From positions 68,533,319 through 68,597,318 of the forward strand of contig CP136069.1 of assembly GCA_032622095.1 (NCBI GenBank): a stretch of 64,000 bases of DNA. Direction: 5' to 3'. The position numbers and the translations under genes are program-made. Shown one piece after another: positions 1-10,044 of this stretch. The stretch comes from Siphonodentalium dalli. Its lineage: Eukaryota > Mollusca > Scaphopoda > Gadilida > Siphonodentaliidae. A model generated the notes under the pieces. It ran no database searches and was not told where the DNA came from. It saw nothing but the letters and a program-made list of their open reading frames with translations. Position 1 is the stretch's first letter. Each line of letters starts with the position of its first letter.

Positions 1-509
1 CATGGGAATGATTATCTAAAAGTTTCGTGGCAATCGGCGGCAAAAATGTTTTCTACCCCTCCCCCTATTCTGCCCCTGACAACGGCGTCACTTTAGAAAA
101 TTCTAACCCGCACCATTATCTTTCTCGTAAAAAAGTTACTCCTAGTAGACCGTTTGGTGCCATCTAGATGGTCCCTCAGCGCTAAACTTAGTTTTGGTGC
201 CCCTCTCCCCTTCCGTGCATCCCTGACTCGAACGGCGCCACTCTTGACATATTTAAACTACACCATCATATTCCTTATATCATGGGGATGATTACATATA
301 AGTTTCGTGGCATTCGGCGACAATTGTTTTGTCTGCCCCTCCTCCTTTCTGCCCGACAACAACGGCGTCACTTGAGAAAATCCTAACCCTCGCCATTATC
401 TTTCTCGTAAAAAGTTACCCCTAGTAGACTCCTTTGGTGCGATCTAAATGGTCCCCTGTGAATTTCTATAGAACACAGACAGACAGACAGACATTCGCAA
501 ATATATAGA
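1..509 (-). repeat. Helitron-like satellite block (family A), cut by window edge
   Basis: Degenerate units of about 130-150 bp; on the minus strand each runs through a motif like CCATGATACGAGGAATC and then GGGTTAAAGACGCCACATTG. Related blocks lie at 30960-31310, 36559-36868, 37650-38345 and 54530-55500. The block ends at 509 with, on the minus strand, a TC dinucleotide followed by TATATATTTGCG and a (TCTG)n run, and the base before TC is A. That resembles the 5' end of the Helitrons at 28827 and 30200, so I infer that family A is the body of a non-autonomous Helitron-like element. The other end lies outside the window. Confidence 0.55.
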
Positions 510-525
510 TATAAGATACATTATC

Positions 526-690
526 CTAACAATATTTACATTGAGCATATAAGCCAGTGCATTCTCGTATATACGGGAGGCTCCATATGGAGACTCCTAT
601 ATATAAGAGAATGCACTGGCACTGGATCTTTAATGCTCCACAAGCGCAGTTCCCGCCATGGAAAGCATTTAATGACTGACGGGCGAAGTT
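526..690 (+). mobile_element. MITE remnant with a long hairpin (family E, right half)
   Basis: A hairpin at about 571-627 has arms beginning CCAGTGCATTCTCGTATATA and closing with the complementary AAGAGAATGCACTGG. It is followed by AGGATCTTTAATGCT-like sequence and a GCGCAG-CCCG segment. The right half of the element at 15234-15437 has the same order. The hairpin arm is related to the arms of the piggyBac-like MITE copies at 7726, 9036, 18564 and 48966, although the flanks differ. No target duplication is resolved here. Confidence 0.6.
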
Positions 691-718
691 ATAGAAGTAA
701 TTGAATCTAAAATTTATT

Positions 719-1050
719 GCAGCCATTCAGATTGTGCGCTACAACCGGGTGATTAGGGGACAATATGGGTGTCTCTGGTGTTATAAGTTCAGCATAATGA
801 GCTGACGTATGTACATAAAGTTTATTTTTCGTCCTGCCCAGAGGTTTGCAATATAAACACCCGTTGCAGCCAATCAGATTGCGCGTTACAACCGGACGTG
901 GGGACATTGTGGGTGTCTTTCGTGTTATTTTCCGTATAATCTTCTGAAGTTTGTACTATGTGCACAGTTTACGTTTTCGTCATGCCCAGAGTATTCAATA
1001 TAAATCACCCTGCTGTAACCGATTAGATTGCGAGTTACATTCAGGCAATT
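719..1050 (+). repeat. ~150-bp tandem repeat with CCAAT and TATA-like motifs (family G)
   Basis: Two and a half units, each starting GCAGCCAATCAGATTGCG or a close variant and containing GGACAATATGGGTGTCT, GTACATAAAGTTTA, TCGTCCTGCCCAGAG and an AATATAAA element. A diverged copy stands alone at about 1585-1700. Every unit has an inverted CCAAT box and a TATA-like string, so the repeat may derive from a promoter or LTR. No linked coding sequence was seen. Confidence 0.6.
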
Positions 1051-1109
1051 CTTTAAGGATTTGCCATTTATAAATGAACAATCGGAACCCAAAAAGGCCA
1101 TTAATATAT

Positions 1110-1148
1110 GGTCAATCGCAACCACGCGTGGCACGCGTGGTCGATTGT
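1110..1148. repeat. short GC-rich hairpin
   Basis: CAATCG and ACCACGCGTG are followed after one base by CACGCGTGGT and CGATTG, giving a compact inverted repeat in an AT-rich setting. It may be the tip of a small foldback element. Nearby stretches share GGCCATTAAT (about 1095 and 1517). Confidence 0.5.
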
Positions 1149-1205
1149 CCATTTAGAAAGAACCATTAACGCTAATCATTTAATTTAATTTGTATTAACT
1201 AAAAA

Positions 1206-1312
1206 ACGGAGATATTTGAAGAAGTGTTTTTGACGAAATAACGGAGATATTTGAAGAAGTGTTTTTTGAGGAAATAACGGAAATATTTGAAGACGTGTTC
1301 TTAAAGAGCGTT
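1206..1312. repeat. three copies of a 35-36 bp tandem repeat
   Basis: The motif ACGGAGATATTTGAAGAAGT followed by GTTTTT and GA-GAAATA occurs three times in a row. On the plus strand the second and third copies stay open and read EITEIFE-like peptide, but the first copy differs by one base and shifts frame. A conserved protein is therefore not supported. Confidence 0.7.
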
Positions 1313-1584
1313 ACCCAAAGCCTCCCCAAGCCCACCCACCCAATAGAAGAATTTGACTTAAATTTCACCAGAGTTGATCTATTGTGGTGTTGCAATTTCT
1401 CATACAAATCGCCGTTATTTAGTAAATGTGCATTCTTTATATAGTTATTCTGCAGGATTATGTTTTATGTCGTGATTTAGTTGTCAATCCCAAGTTCATG
1501 TGCCACGTGTTGCAAGATTGGCCATTAATTAATGAAAAATTAGGTACGGATTGTCCATTTATTAATGGTTAAACTTATGCGCAT

Positions 1585-1700
1585 TAGGTGGTTACAATCG
1601 GATGTGGGGGACAATATGGATGTCTTTATTTTCCGTAACATGAGCTGTGGTATGTACATAAGGTTTATCATTTCGTCCTGCCCAGAGTGAACTCTTCTCA
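1585..1700 (+). repeat. isolated family G copy
   Basis: It repeats the order seen at 719-1050: GGTTACAATCGGATGTGGGG, GACAATATGGATGTCTTT, GTACATAAGGTTTA, then TCGTCCTGCCCAGAG. It is separated from the main array by about 530 bp holding the 35-bp tandem repeat and unrelated sequence. Confidence 0.55.
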
Positions 1701-1864
1701 TGATGCTGGGTTGGTGTGGTTGTAAAGCGACTCCAATAGTTGCAGCATCTGAAATGCAAAAGTACTATATGGGTAATATACACCAACCGAGTTTATTGTG
1801 TAACCCAGCTGAATCCAGATGGTTTTAACACAATACTATTTTTGTTCAGAAACAAATTCACGCT

Positions 1865-2215
1865 CTTGAAAAAATGACAAACCCTACGTTTGGAAATTTT
1901 CCAACTGATGGTCATTTCAGTCAACATTTTGTACGAAAGTAGGAAATATAGTATTTTTTTGTCTAAAAACAATAAATTTTCCTCTAACTACTGGTTGGAA
2001 AGTCAATCTCAGAACAATATCAATCTTTTCAAATTCGCGTCCTTGAAGTTTTTCCAACTGATGGTTATTTCAGAAAAATATGCCATTTTTTTTGTCTAAA
2101 AACAACACATTTCATACTAACTACTGGTAGGAAATTCTCAAGGAGAACAATATCAGTTTTTTTGTGTCACTTGGATTGCCAACTGATGATGTGTCAGGAT
2201 ATAATTTCTGTAGTC
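1865..2215 (+). repeat. degenerate TTCCAACTG satellite (family F)
   Basis: Short units combine TTTCCAACTGATGGTCATTT with a later TTGTCTAAAAACAA string and CTAACTACTGGT. The same pair (TTTCCAACTGATGG... then GGTCTAAAAACAACA) recurs at about 21720-21870, 27310-27545 and 59170-59560. The short open frame across it is only a translation of repeat. Confidence 0.55.
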
Positions 2216-2699
2216 TGAAGTTCCTTGTCCTACTGATATATACATGTATGTGATAGAAATATATACAAACAATTAGATTGTGCCAGTAAACTTACACCAG
2301 TCATCGCACACGTGCATGTACATCATTATATCAAACCGTATAATTATACAGATGATAGAAATTATATGGTAGCACTACTGTAGTTCATTATGCAAAAGGT
2401 GTCAATTGCCGTCGTGGCCGCATAAACTCGCATTTCAGCCTTATAGTCGCATGTATACGCTAGAGCCACGGTCTGTATTTCTTGTACACATGCCCAAGTG
2501 GTTTACGATATATTTATAAACCGATTCGCACCCCAAGGCTAACATATTTGAACCACTTTCAGGGTACTTATATACACTGGCAAATTTGCAAGTTATGTTT
2601 TGGAGGCATTTCGTCATAGAAAACCACATGGTGCCAGAATATGAACGGACACATGCAAATAACATGCATCTTAACCAAAGCTAACAACATGAGAAGTAA
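2216..2699. other. no recognisable feature
   Basis: AT-rich sequence between the family F block and the LINE. I see no splice-bounded exon, terminal inverted repeat or tandem structure. The border with the LINE is not sharp, so some of it may be worn LINE 5' sequence. Confidence 0.4.
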
Positions 2700-4289
2700 A
2701 ATGTACAGAATAATCAGTATCTGTACACATGCTTCATTGACCTAAAAAAGGCTTTTGATTTAGTAAACAGGAAAGCACTATTTATTAAGCTTGCTCATTA
2801 TGGAATAAAAGGTCATTTTCTAGAAATATTGAGAAATATGTATGAGAAAGTTGAATATGCAGTTAAATTACCCGATGGAATAACCCATGATTTGAAATCA
2901 TCTGTGGGGGTCAAACAAGGTTATGTACTCAGCCCCACATTGTTCTCATTATTCGTTAATGATATCCCAGGTATTTTTGATGAATCATGTGACCCAGTAA
3001 CCCTCGCTGACAAAAAGCTCTCATGTCTTCTTTATGCAGATGACATAGTCCTTATATCTAAATCCAAAGATGGACTTCAATCCTCACTCAATAAGCTACA
3101 AGACTTCTGTAAGATGTGGGATCTCACCATTAATATAAATAAATCTAAACCCATGGTTTTTAATAAATCTGGTAAGCTATTAAAAAATATGAATTTCCTA
3201 ATTAATAACCAAAACATAGAGAATGTGAAAGAATATAAATATCTCGGCTTTATCTTCAAACCATCAGGGGTGTTGTCGGCTGCGCTCGGATACTTAGATA
3301 AGAAAGCCACAAAAGCCTCATTTTGTATAAGAAGTAAATTCTACGGGGCTAAGAAAAACACCATGACATTATTAAAACTGTACCATAGTTGTGTTAAACC
3401 CATATCCTTATATGGCGGGGAGCTGACCACTCCCGACCATATTGTTCGGAGAGCATCTGATTTTGAGACAAGAGCAAGTACATTTCTCCCAGATAAAAAT
3501 CAAATGAAATTCATGAAATTTGTTCTTGGTGTTAACAGATCTGCCACCAATATGGCCTGTTTTGGAGAATTAGGAATATTTCCTGTCTACATTTCTGGAA
3601 TAAAGAACAGCTTAAACTACCATAACTACTTGGTTCAATCTAACCCTGAGTCATTAGTACACAAGGCTTATTTGGAAAATCAGAAACTTGAGATGGGCTT
3701 TTGTGATCAAATAAAAATAATATTGGAAAAAGTAGACTTAGGTAGTGAATCGGTTAAACATAGTAATAACTATACTATCAGGGGTGAATCTAGAGAAGTT
3801 GAAAAGAAATTACAAATCAGATTTACCGAGTTCTGGAAAAAACAACTATTTAACGATGAGAATAAACCCAACGGTAACAAATTAAGGTTTTATAGAAAAC
3901 TGAAAAATTTGTATCAGTGTGAAAGTTACCTATTAGCTGACTTAGATAATGAAGTAAAAACTACGTATACTAAGATTAGGATTAGTGACAGTCAGTTATT
4001 AATTGAAAAGGGCAGATCAAAACTTGAACTAAAAGATCGAATTTGTCCTATCTGTAAGAATGGAGTGGAGGATGAAAAGCATTTTATTATAGACTGTAAG
4101 CCCCTAAAAGTTGAGAGGAAGACAATGCTTGATAAAATTCAGTATAATATTCCTGAATTTAATAACTACAGCTATGATGAAAAAGTTACTTTCATATTAA
4201 GTCCAAATGAAGTTGACACATCCATAAAGAAAATATGTATGATGGGAGTTTATAAAATGTATAAAAAAAGGAATGAGCTTGCGAACTGA
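2700..4289 (+). CDS. LINE reverse transcriptase, N-terminally truncated
   Basis: An open frame of about 529 codons, open back to a stop at 2697. Motif A reads FIDLKKAFD near codons 10-18; the GVKQGYVLSPTLFSLFVND block follows; the catalytic YADD box is at 3033-3044. The thumb and connection region run to about codon 430. Next come CPICKNG and VEDEKHFIIDC, a C-x2-C...H...C cluster seen at the end of many LINE proteins. There is no internal stop or frameshift over 1.59 kb, unlike the other retroelements here, so this insertion is probably young. The protein would copy its RNA at nicked target DNA in the nucleus, but without the endonuclease half this copy cannot be autonomous. No natural start is present; the frame simply begins at the truncation. 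Confidence 0.88.
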   Translation, partial: NVQNNQYLYTCFIDLKKAFDLVNRKALFIKLAHYGIKGHFLEILRNMYEKVEYAVKLPDGITHDLKSSVGVKQGYVLSPTLFSLFVNDIPGIFDESCDPVTLADKKLSCLLYADDIVLISKSKDGLQSSLNKLQDFCKMWDLTININKSKPMVFNKSGKLLKNMNFLINNQNIENVKEYKYLGFIFKPSGVLSAALGYLDKKATKASFCIRSKFYGAKKNTMTLLKLYHSCVKPISLYGGELTTPDHIVRRASDFETRASTFLPDKNQMKFMKFVLGVNRSATNMACFGELGIFPVYISGIKNSLNYHNYLVQSNPESLVHKAYLENQKLEMGFCDQIKIILEKVDLGSESVKHSNNYTIRGESREVEKKLQIRFTEFWKKQLFNDENKPNGNKLRFYRKLKNLYQCESYLLADLDNEVKTTYTKIRISDSQLLIEKGRSKLELKDRICPICKNGVEDEKHFIIDCKPLKVERKTMLDKIQYNIPEFNNYSYDEKVTFILSPNEVDTSIKKICMMGVYKMYKKRNELAN

Positions 4290-4516
4290 AACCTGCTATT
4301 GGGATGGTATCAAAATATAGGCAAACATGTACTTAATATCAGTAAGATCCACCAAACCTCTATTCTATTGTAGAACCTACAATTTCACTTTATGTACTTG
4401 AATGTATACATGTATTGATGTAAATGTCCTTTTGTTATGTTCTTTATATGTGTTGGTAATAATCTAATATTGGATTCTATACCAAATAAACAATTTGAAT
4501 TTGAATTTGAATTTGT
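2700..4516 (+). mobile_element. 5'-truncated non-LTR retrotransposon (LINE)
   Basis: The frame 2700-4289 encodes the reverse transcriptase palm, thumb and a C-terminal zinc-knuckle-like segment. A roughly 200-bp 3' UTR follows and ends at an AATAAA-like box and a (TTTGAA)n tail at about 4490-4516. A repeated short tail and a missing 5' half (no endonuclease or ORF1) are typical of LINE insertion by target-primed reverse transcription. Clade is uncertain; the layout is compatible with CR1/L2/I-like lineages. Confidence 0.85.
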
Positions 4517-5730
4517 AACGGTGCTACTGGCATTTGCCTTCAAATGCCTGTATTATTTATTCTTACGAGATAATTGCAGATAATTTACAGGCAAAATTCG
4601 GTAGCATCGCCCAGGCTATGGTCTTACAATCTCGTCCAAATACGGATACGATAGGCGAGAATCGCATGCGTTTTGATATGTCGATGCCGTCTGGAGAGTT
4701 TGGCGGGACCAGCATCCCGTCTCGATTTGCTCAGTCTACCCTTGATGCTATAAAGTGGTAGCCGCGGGCGCTTATATATAGAGTTGTTTTTATGAGCCAT
4801 CAGGCCCCCGCGGCAGCGGTCGCTGGCGCGACCTGACTGCCTCGATATCAATTTGAAAAAGGGGTGACGTTGCTTCAATAACAGTTTGAATTTCCCAACA
4901 GGTCTTAGACAGTGCCGTCCGCCTCCCCCAAGCCCACCCACCCTAAAAGTGATTTTTCCTATAGTGTATTTGAAACGTGTCTCTTTGTGGTGTCATTCTT
5001 TTGGTATGATTTTTTACTAAATAACGGGTATGTTAGAGTTACATTTCTTTGAATTTTACAATCGAAACATATTCGCATGCGATGCTGAGTCACGCGGGAC
5101 ACGGCAAACTAAATCGCGCGCAAATTGGCTTGCGATTTTTCAGCATCCCACCCCATTTGGCATGCGATAGCGTTTGTACTAGGTGCATCGCCACAGGTGC
5201 ATGGAACTACAGAGATTTTACTTCTCACGCAGTTAGCTGTGGTACAGATGCATTTTATATGCTTGTTTCCGTTCATATTCTAGCATAGTTTTCTACGACG
5301 AAATGCCTGCAAACCACACGGTGCAAACTTGCCAGTGTTTGAACGTACCCTCAATATGATGAGTACGTATCAACAACCACTCAATCAAAGATTAATTGTT
5401 GGTGTTATATATTCCTACCACAGACGTCAAATTATCGATGAGAGTCAGAAAGCACTTGCATCGTGGTTATTTATCAAATTCGATAACCATTTGGCTCCGA
5501 ATTTAAAGTATTCTTTATACAGATTCCTCAATGTGAGATTTACACTCTTGCGGATGTTAATGTTATTTCCTTCTTGATTCCCATAATTGATTTATCGTTC
5601 CGAAACGGGCGGCAATGTCCCGATGATACATTCCAAATAGATGCTGATTTCGTTCAATTAACTTCCAGTCACCCCGCTTCCTCCCGACAAACAAACAAGT
5701 ATAGAGTCCAAAAAAATGTGCCCATTTACA
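4517..5730. other. no clear gene; short shared motif with 1318-1345
   Basis: About 1.2 kb with no supported exon. Positions 4920-4945 hold CTCCCCCAAGCCCACCCACC, almost the same as 1321-1342, and both are followed by a similar GTGGTGT...TTACTAAATAACGG stretch. Both are probably fragments of one diverged repeat. The remainder looks unique. Confidence 0.4.
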
Positions 5731-5748
5731 CCCCCCCCCCCCCCCCCC
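5731..5748 (+). repeat. poly-C tract (18 C)
   Basis: An uninterrupted run of 18 C followed by GCCGCCC. Similar C or G runs of about 10-16 bases occur at about 39346, 39382, 41681, 58423, 59029, 59319 and 61747. Confidence 0.9.
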
Positions 5749-5763
5749 GCCGCCCACCATGAC

Positions 5764-5809
5764 CGCTACTAATGGTATGACCCGTGCTGTGATCATACCA
5801 TTAGTAGCG
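5764..5809. repeat. 17-bp perfect hairpin
   Basis: CGCTACTAATGGTATGA at 5764-5780 is exactly complementary to TCATACCATTAGTAGCG at 5793-5809, with a 12-base loop. It lies 16 bp from the poly-C tract. It may be the core of a tiny foldback element. Confidence 0.8.
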
Positions 5810-5812
5810 AAC

Positions 5813-6723
5813 ATTATCAGGGCCTATTGTCAGAATTTAAAACCTTCGCGCACCTCTCTCATGTTTAGCTTACTCTCCAATTAATGCCAATGTATTGGTG
5901 AATTTTTGTCCCACTCTAGAGCTGGTCCCAGGTTCCTCACGAGATATGAATTCTTGATGATAGTTAACAATATTTAATTTGGATGTGATATATATAACAA
6001 TTTACAAGCAGTCACGGGAGAATAATATATAAGGATATCTTCTCAGAAATAAGTTCGAAGCAAGAGAGACAAAGAGAGAGTCTGGACTCTGTCCATTATA
6101 TATGCCTGGGGGAAACGCCCTGGCCTCCAGATGTCGTGATTTGATTGGAACACGTGTCCGTCGCTCCCATCAAAACAGGTGGACAAATAAACTTGTTTTG
6201 ATGAAAGCAGTGAACCTCAGAGTTGTTGATCCCATCATCGGGCCAGGGCAATGACCCCTCATATAGGGTTAACCATACTCACGACATGCATGTACAGTCA
6301 AAAGTGTTACATTTTAGCTCAAGTCTATATTTCGGCCCGGCGAAATATAGATTCATACATTCATTTATAGCAATCGGGGATCAATTTTCCAGAAGCGAAA
6401 CACATTTCTGAACGTTCGTTGTGCGCGAAATCCAAAATAAAAGAGCATAGGGTATTCCCACCATTAAAGGGGAAGGAAACTATCGCATAACTAAAATGCA
6501 TGTGCAATTAAGCAAGCTGTTCTCTGTTCGTGTGTAAAAATCCACACAAGATCTGTTTAACGCTAAACTGTATCGCGCACGAGCAGCAGATTGAACGTTG
6601 GTTGTGCACAATGAATGATTATCTGTTGTGAATAAATTATAGTTTAATTCGCGAAAGATTTTTTGGTTGTCATATTTGCACATATAAAGTCGTATGAGTT
6701 TGGCAGAGATGTCACATTCAAAG
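5813..6723. other. unassigned; possible LTR-like stretch
   Basis: No coding exon is visible. Positions 6060-6250 have a purine-rich run (AGAGAGACAAAGAGAGAG), a TATATATG box, an AATAAA at about 6185, and then TTGTTGATCCCATCATCGGG. That order would fit an LTR border, but no second LTR or element ORF lies nearby. I regard it as suggestive only. Confidence 0.2.
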
Positions 6724-6950
6724 GTTTTTTTTTTTTTTTTTTTTTTTAAACATATTTTATTTGTAGTATAATACAAAATGGATTGGGGCACAAGTTACAA
6801 AACTTAATGAGCCCCTCTCCGGTATACATTGATACAAACAATTTGTTTAACAAATTTGTTTAACAAAATGGCACAATAAGTAACTTATTTACAGCTGCAC
6901 GTGGTGAATGAGAAAGGTGATGATGGCAGATTGTAACAATTCAAAGGTTA
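6724..6950 (-). mobile_element. LINE 3' end fragment (poly-A on minus strand)
   Basis: A T run of more than 20 at 6725-6747 is followed on the plus strand by AAACATATTTTATTTGTAGT. On the minus strand this reads as a 3' UTR ending ACAAATAAAATATGTTT plus poly-A. Upstream on that strand is TTGTGCCCCAATCC and a GAGGGGCTCATTAAG stretch, a common style for CR1/L2-like 3' ends. No coding part remains; the 5' limit is approximate. Confidence 0.6.
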
Positions 6951-7515
6951 TCCGACCATTAACTGGCCGTAAACTAATTGTTCAAGTTATAACGTAAATC
7001 ATTTTTGGCTTATAATACATGTATTTAGTCTTCACTATGCTGTGATTGCTTGGATTTTGCACATCATAACAAAAACACACGCCGAAATTAGTTTATTGTG
7101 ATAGCCTTTATACATTTCTGTACAAAGGATAAGTAACGCAAATTGAGACCGTGACGTCATGATCTTATAAATATGGACGCTATATAATTAGCGGAGTTTT
7201 GTATTACGCGATGTGATATTGTTGTGTTTGAGCATAACTGAGAAATGACAGGTGTTTTATTGCACCATGGTTGATATACCAAATATATTAACGACCTGAT
7301 TTGTTGAGGGTTTCCTTCCTCTTTAACGAGCCCTCTTGAAATATGACCCAAGAGCAACATCGACTCGACAATACAAACAACTAACCTCGTTGCCAATCTA
7401 ACAGCCGAGAAATAAAAAATATGATCATGTCAAACAATCACGACATAGTAGACAACGGCCAACCGTAGATACATGCACGGAACAGTACACAATCAATATA
7501 CTATCTTATACTTAC
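6951..7515. other. probable intron or 3' region of EF-hand locus 1; no feature seen
   Basis: This lies downstream of exon C of locus 1 on the minus strand. Any final exon or 3' UTR should be here or further left, but I could not find one with confidence. Confidence 0.35.
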
Positions 7516-7562
7516 CACTGACCAATAATCAACGAACTCGGTGAAATGGATCTTACCATCAT
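7516..7562 (-). CDS. EF-hand protein locus 1, exon C
   Basis: A 47-bp exon bounded by ..TCTTCTTTGCAG / and / GTAAGTATA. It starts after one codon base (phase 1 intron) and ends in phase 0, giving DGKIHFTEFVDYWSV. Joined to exon B (15491-15655), the junction codon becomes His and completes the loop DTNHDGKIHFTE, a canonical 12-residue EF-hand (Asp1, Asn3, Asp5, Gly6, Ile8, Glu12). The intron to exon B is about 7.9 kb and packed with transposons. Locus 2 has an exon of the same length and phase at 46686-46732. The matching loop geometry and splice sites make this call strong despite its size. What follows (last exon and stop) was not found. Confidence 0.82.
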
Positions 7563-7725
7563 CTGCAAAGAAGACCATATCATTGATTGGTGTGAGAACG
7601 GCAGCATATCATGGATCAAGCATAATGTGTGCAATAAGAAACAGGCTCACCACAGTGGCAATTGTATGCGGAGAGTGATTCACTGAGCCCCAGTCAACGC
7701 CGAAAGCTTAAGTTGTGATGATTAA

Positions 7726-8176
7726 CCCTTTACCCAACAAACCGGCCAAAAACGCCCAAATAAAGCTTCAACAGCCTAAAATATATTCGGTCTGTCTCAA
7801 TAACACCATACAAATATGGATATCATTGGAGTCGGTTCATTGACCACATTGTGATGGTTACAGTTATGCCCTGTGCCAATGCATTCTCTTATATATGCGA
7901 GTCTACCATAGGTCGCCTCGCATATATAAGAGAATGCATTGGCCTAAAAAAAACTTTAACACTTTTTACCATTTTTTCTTACATTCTTTAACAATTTTAT
8001 AATTTGTTCTTACATTTTTTAACAATTTTTATAATGTTTTCTACATTCTTTGACAATTTTATCATTTTTAATATGTGTTAAGCCAATGCATTCTCTTATA
8101 TATGCGAGGCGAACTATGGTCGACTCGCATATATAAGAGTATGCATTGGCACAGGGCCGTTCTGTTGGGTAAAGGG
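7726..8176 (+). mobile_element. piggyBac-like MITE with two hairpins, copy 1
   Basis: The element starts CCCTTTACCCAACA after TTAA (7722-7725) and ends TGTTGGGTAAAGGG, followed by GTAA, a mutated TTAA. TTAA target sites and CCCTTT termini are hallmarks of piggyBac-like elements. No transposase is encoded. Two near-perfect hairpins of 69 nt lie at 7875-7943 and 8082-8150, with arms starting GCCAATGCATTCTCTTATAT. An AT-rich linker with repeated TTTAACAATTTTTATAA separates them. Other copies: 9036-9482, 18564-18943 (inverted) and 48966-49383 (inverted). Confidence 0.85.
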
Positions 8177-8180
8177 GTAA

Positions 8181-9031
8181 CGAGCGCTATTATGTAATCA
8201 ACGTGAGGGTGGCAGTTTTACCCAACCTCCCTATATAGGGTCATGAATCATCATTTAAAGATGGATTATCTCTTTAAATAACAAATTTTAAATAGTTGCG
8301 TGGGTATAAAATAATAGATATGAACTGAAGACCCATGTCCGGAAAAGCTTCTATCAATTAATATTGATTTTATTACGAATATTAAATCGGGACCGTTCGT
8401 GTTACTATTTTTAGAACAGACCATTCGGATGATACCATATTGCGATATAGAGCACTGGGCTGTTCCTACGGCTACGCATCGAAAGTCAAATGTCACATAT
8501 TGGTTGTTTGTATTGTTTTGTTCCACATATATAGTCGCTAATAAGTATAATTAACATTTATTTGTGACAAAATTGTTAAATAAAATTTCTGGTCTCTGTT
8601 AACGGTAACCACTATTGTTCGTTAGCTGAACAAACACACCTTTTTAGACCAGAAAATATTCCAAATAAAATTAATATTAATCGATAGAAGCATTTCCGGA
8701 CACGAGTCTTCGATTCAAATCTAATATTTTATACCCCGGTAACTATATAACACATGTTTACAAAGAGATAATCTACCTTTAAATTCAAATATGTCTGTCA
8801 GTTCGTATAGCCGCGTATTGCTCTCGCGGGTGGGATGGCACAATGCAAGCAATGGATTAGCTGTTGTCACACGTAGTGTATAAGTTACGATGTCATAATA
8901 GTTGTGCTGCCTCACCATGGTGCTGTTTGGTACACCTTTATGAACCATATTCACTGTGGCATATTTAAGTATGTCGCTTGCTGCTCCAGTCACCAATTGT
9001 GTCTGACTGGACTCATGAGCCCTTTACTTAA
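8181..9031. other. no recognisable feature
   Basis: Intronic sequence between two MITE copies. Similar TATCAATTAATATTGATTTTA and ATTAATATTAATCGATAGAA stretches occur at about 8351 and 8669, near GTCCGGAAAAGCTTC (8337) and its inverse GAAGCATTTCCGGAC (8687). This hints at a worn inverted-repeat element of about 370 bp (8330-8705). I could not define target duplications. Confidence 0.4.
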
Positions 9032-9035
9032 TTAA

Positions 9036-9482
9036 CCCTTTACCCAACAAACCGGCCAAAAACGCCCAAATAAAGCTTCAGCAGCCTAAAATATCTTCGG
9101 TCTGTCTCAATAACACCATACAAATATGGATATCATTGGAACCGGTTCATTGACCACATTGTGATGGTTACAGTTATGCCCTGTGCCAATGCATTCTCTT
9201 ATATATGCGAGTCGACCATAGGTCGCCTCGCATATATAAGAGAATGCATTGGCCTAAAAAAAATCTGTTTTTACCATTTTTTCTTACATTATTTAACAAT
9301 TTTATAATTTTTTCTTACATTTTTTAACAATTTTTATAATATTTTTCTACAATCTTTGACAATTTTATAATTTTTAATATGTGTTAAGCCAATGCATTCT
9401 CTTATATATGCGAGTCGACCTATGGTCGACTCGCATATATAAGAGAATGCATTGGCACAGGGCCGTTCTGTTGGGTAAAGGG
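9036..9482 (+). mobile_element. piggyBac-like MITE with two hairpins, copy 2
   Basis: Flanked by intact TTAA at 9032-9035 and 9483-9486. Termini are CCCTTTACCCAACA and TGTTGGGTAAAGGG. It is close to copy 1 throughout, including CGGCCAAAAACGCCCAAATA and both hairpins (9186-9253 and 9388-9456). The right TTAA is itself the landing site of the TA MITE at 9486-9632. Confidence 0.88.
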
Positions 9483-9485
9483 TTA

Positions 9486-9632
9486 AGAAATGAATGTAGT
9501 GTGTGTTATTGGGGGATACGGCGCTGTGGTCACTGGGATATATTATGTGAACCGCGATGCGACTCTCACTATATGTGTTCCAACGACCACAGCGACGTAT
9601 CCACATCGCGCAAACCCACTGCATTCATTTCT
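9486..9632. mobile_element. 147-bp MITE with TA duplication (family D), copy 1
   Basis: Termini AGAAATGAATGTAGTG and CACTGCATTCATTTCT are inverted repeats flanked by TA on both sides (9484-9485, 9633-9634). The inner part is also largely self-complementary (GCTGTGGTCACTGGG against CCAACGACCACAGC). A TA duplication suggests Tc1/mariner-type mobilisation. It sits exactly in the TTAA footprint of the preceding piggyBac-like MITE. A second copy is at 18307-18455. Confidence 0.75.
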
Positions 9633-10044
9633 TATACGTAAATAGCTTTTTGATGATTTATTCCCATAAACAAAATTTATTTTCTCAAAATCTACCAAGA
9701 ATTTGAGATTAGCCCACGCAGCACATTAAATCATCCCAATAAATTATTTCCAAGCCCTTAGCAACGACAACATGACCGTTATAAATAACTGGCTTCAGAT
9801 GCAAGTGGGCTAAACATTGAAAAGCACGCCCAATTATTCTGCTGACAGGTTGTATAGTGGTTAGGTCAAATTAGGTCAAAAATTTGTGATGTCGTGTCCG
9901 TGTTACGGCCTGTGTTATTGTGGTATGAAACGGGTGATCAGATTGGCAGTTAACCAATCACCGAACAGGAGTTAGTGTAACACATACGGGTTATGTATAT
10001 ATTTCCAAATATAATTGGCGAGGCCGATTCTCAATGGTATGTAA

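Noticed and set aside
5840-6250. Solo LTR
   Set aside because: TATA and AATAAA are suggestive, but no TG...CA ends, target duplication or partner LTR can be shown.
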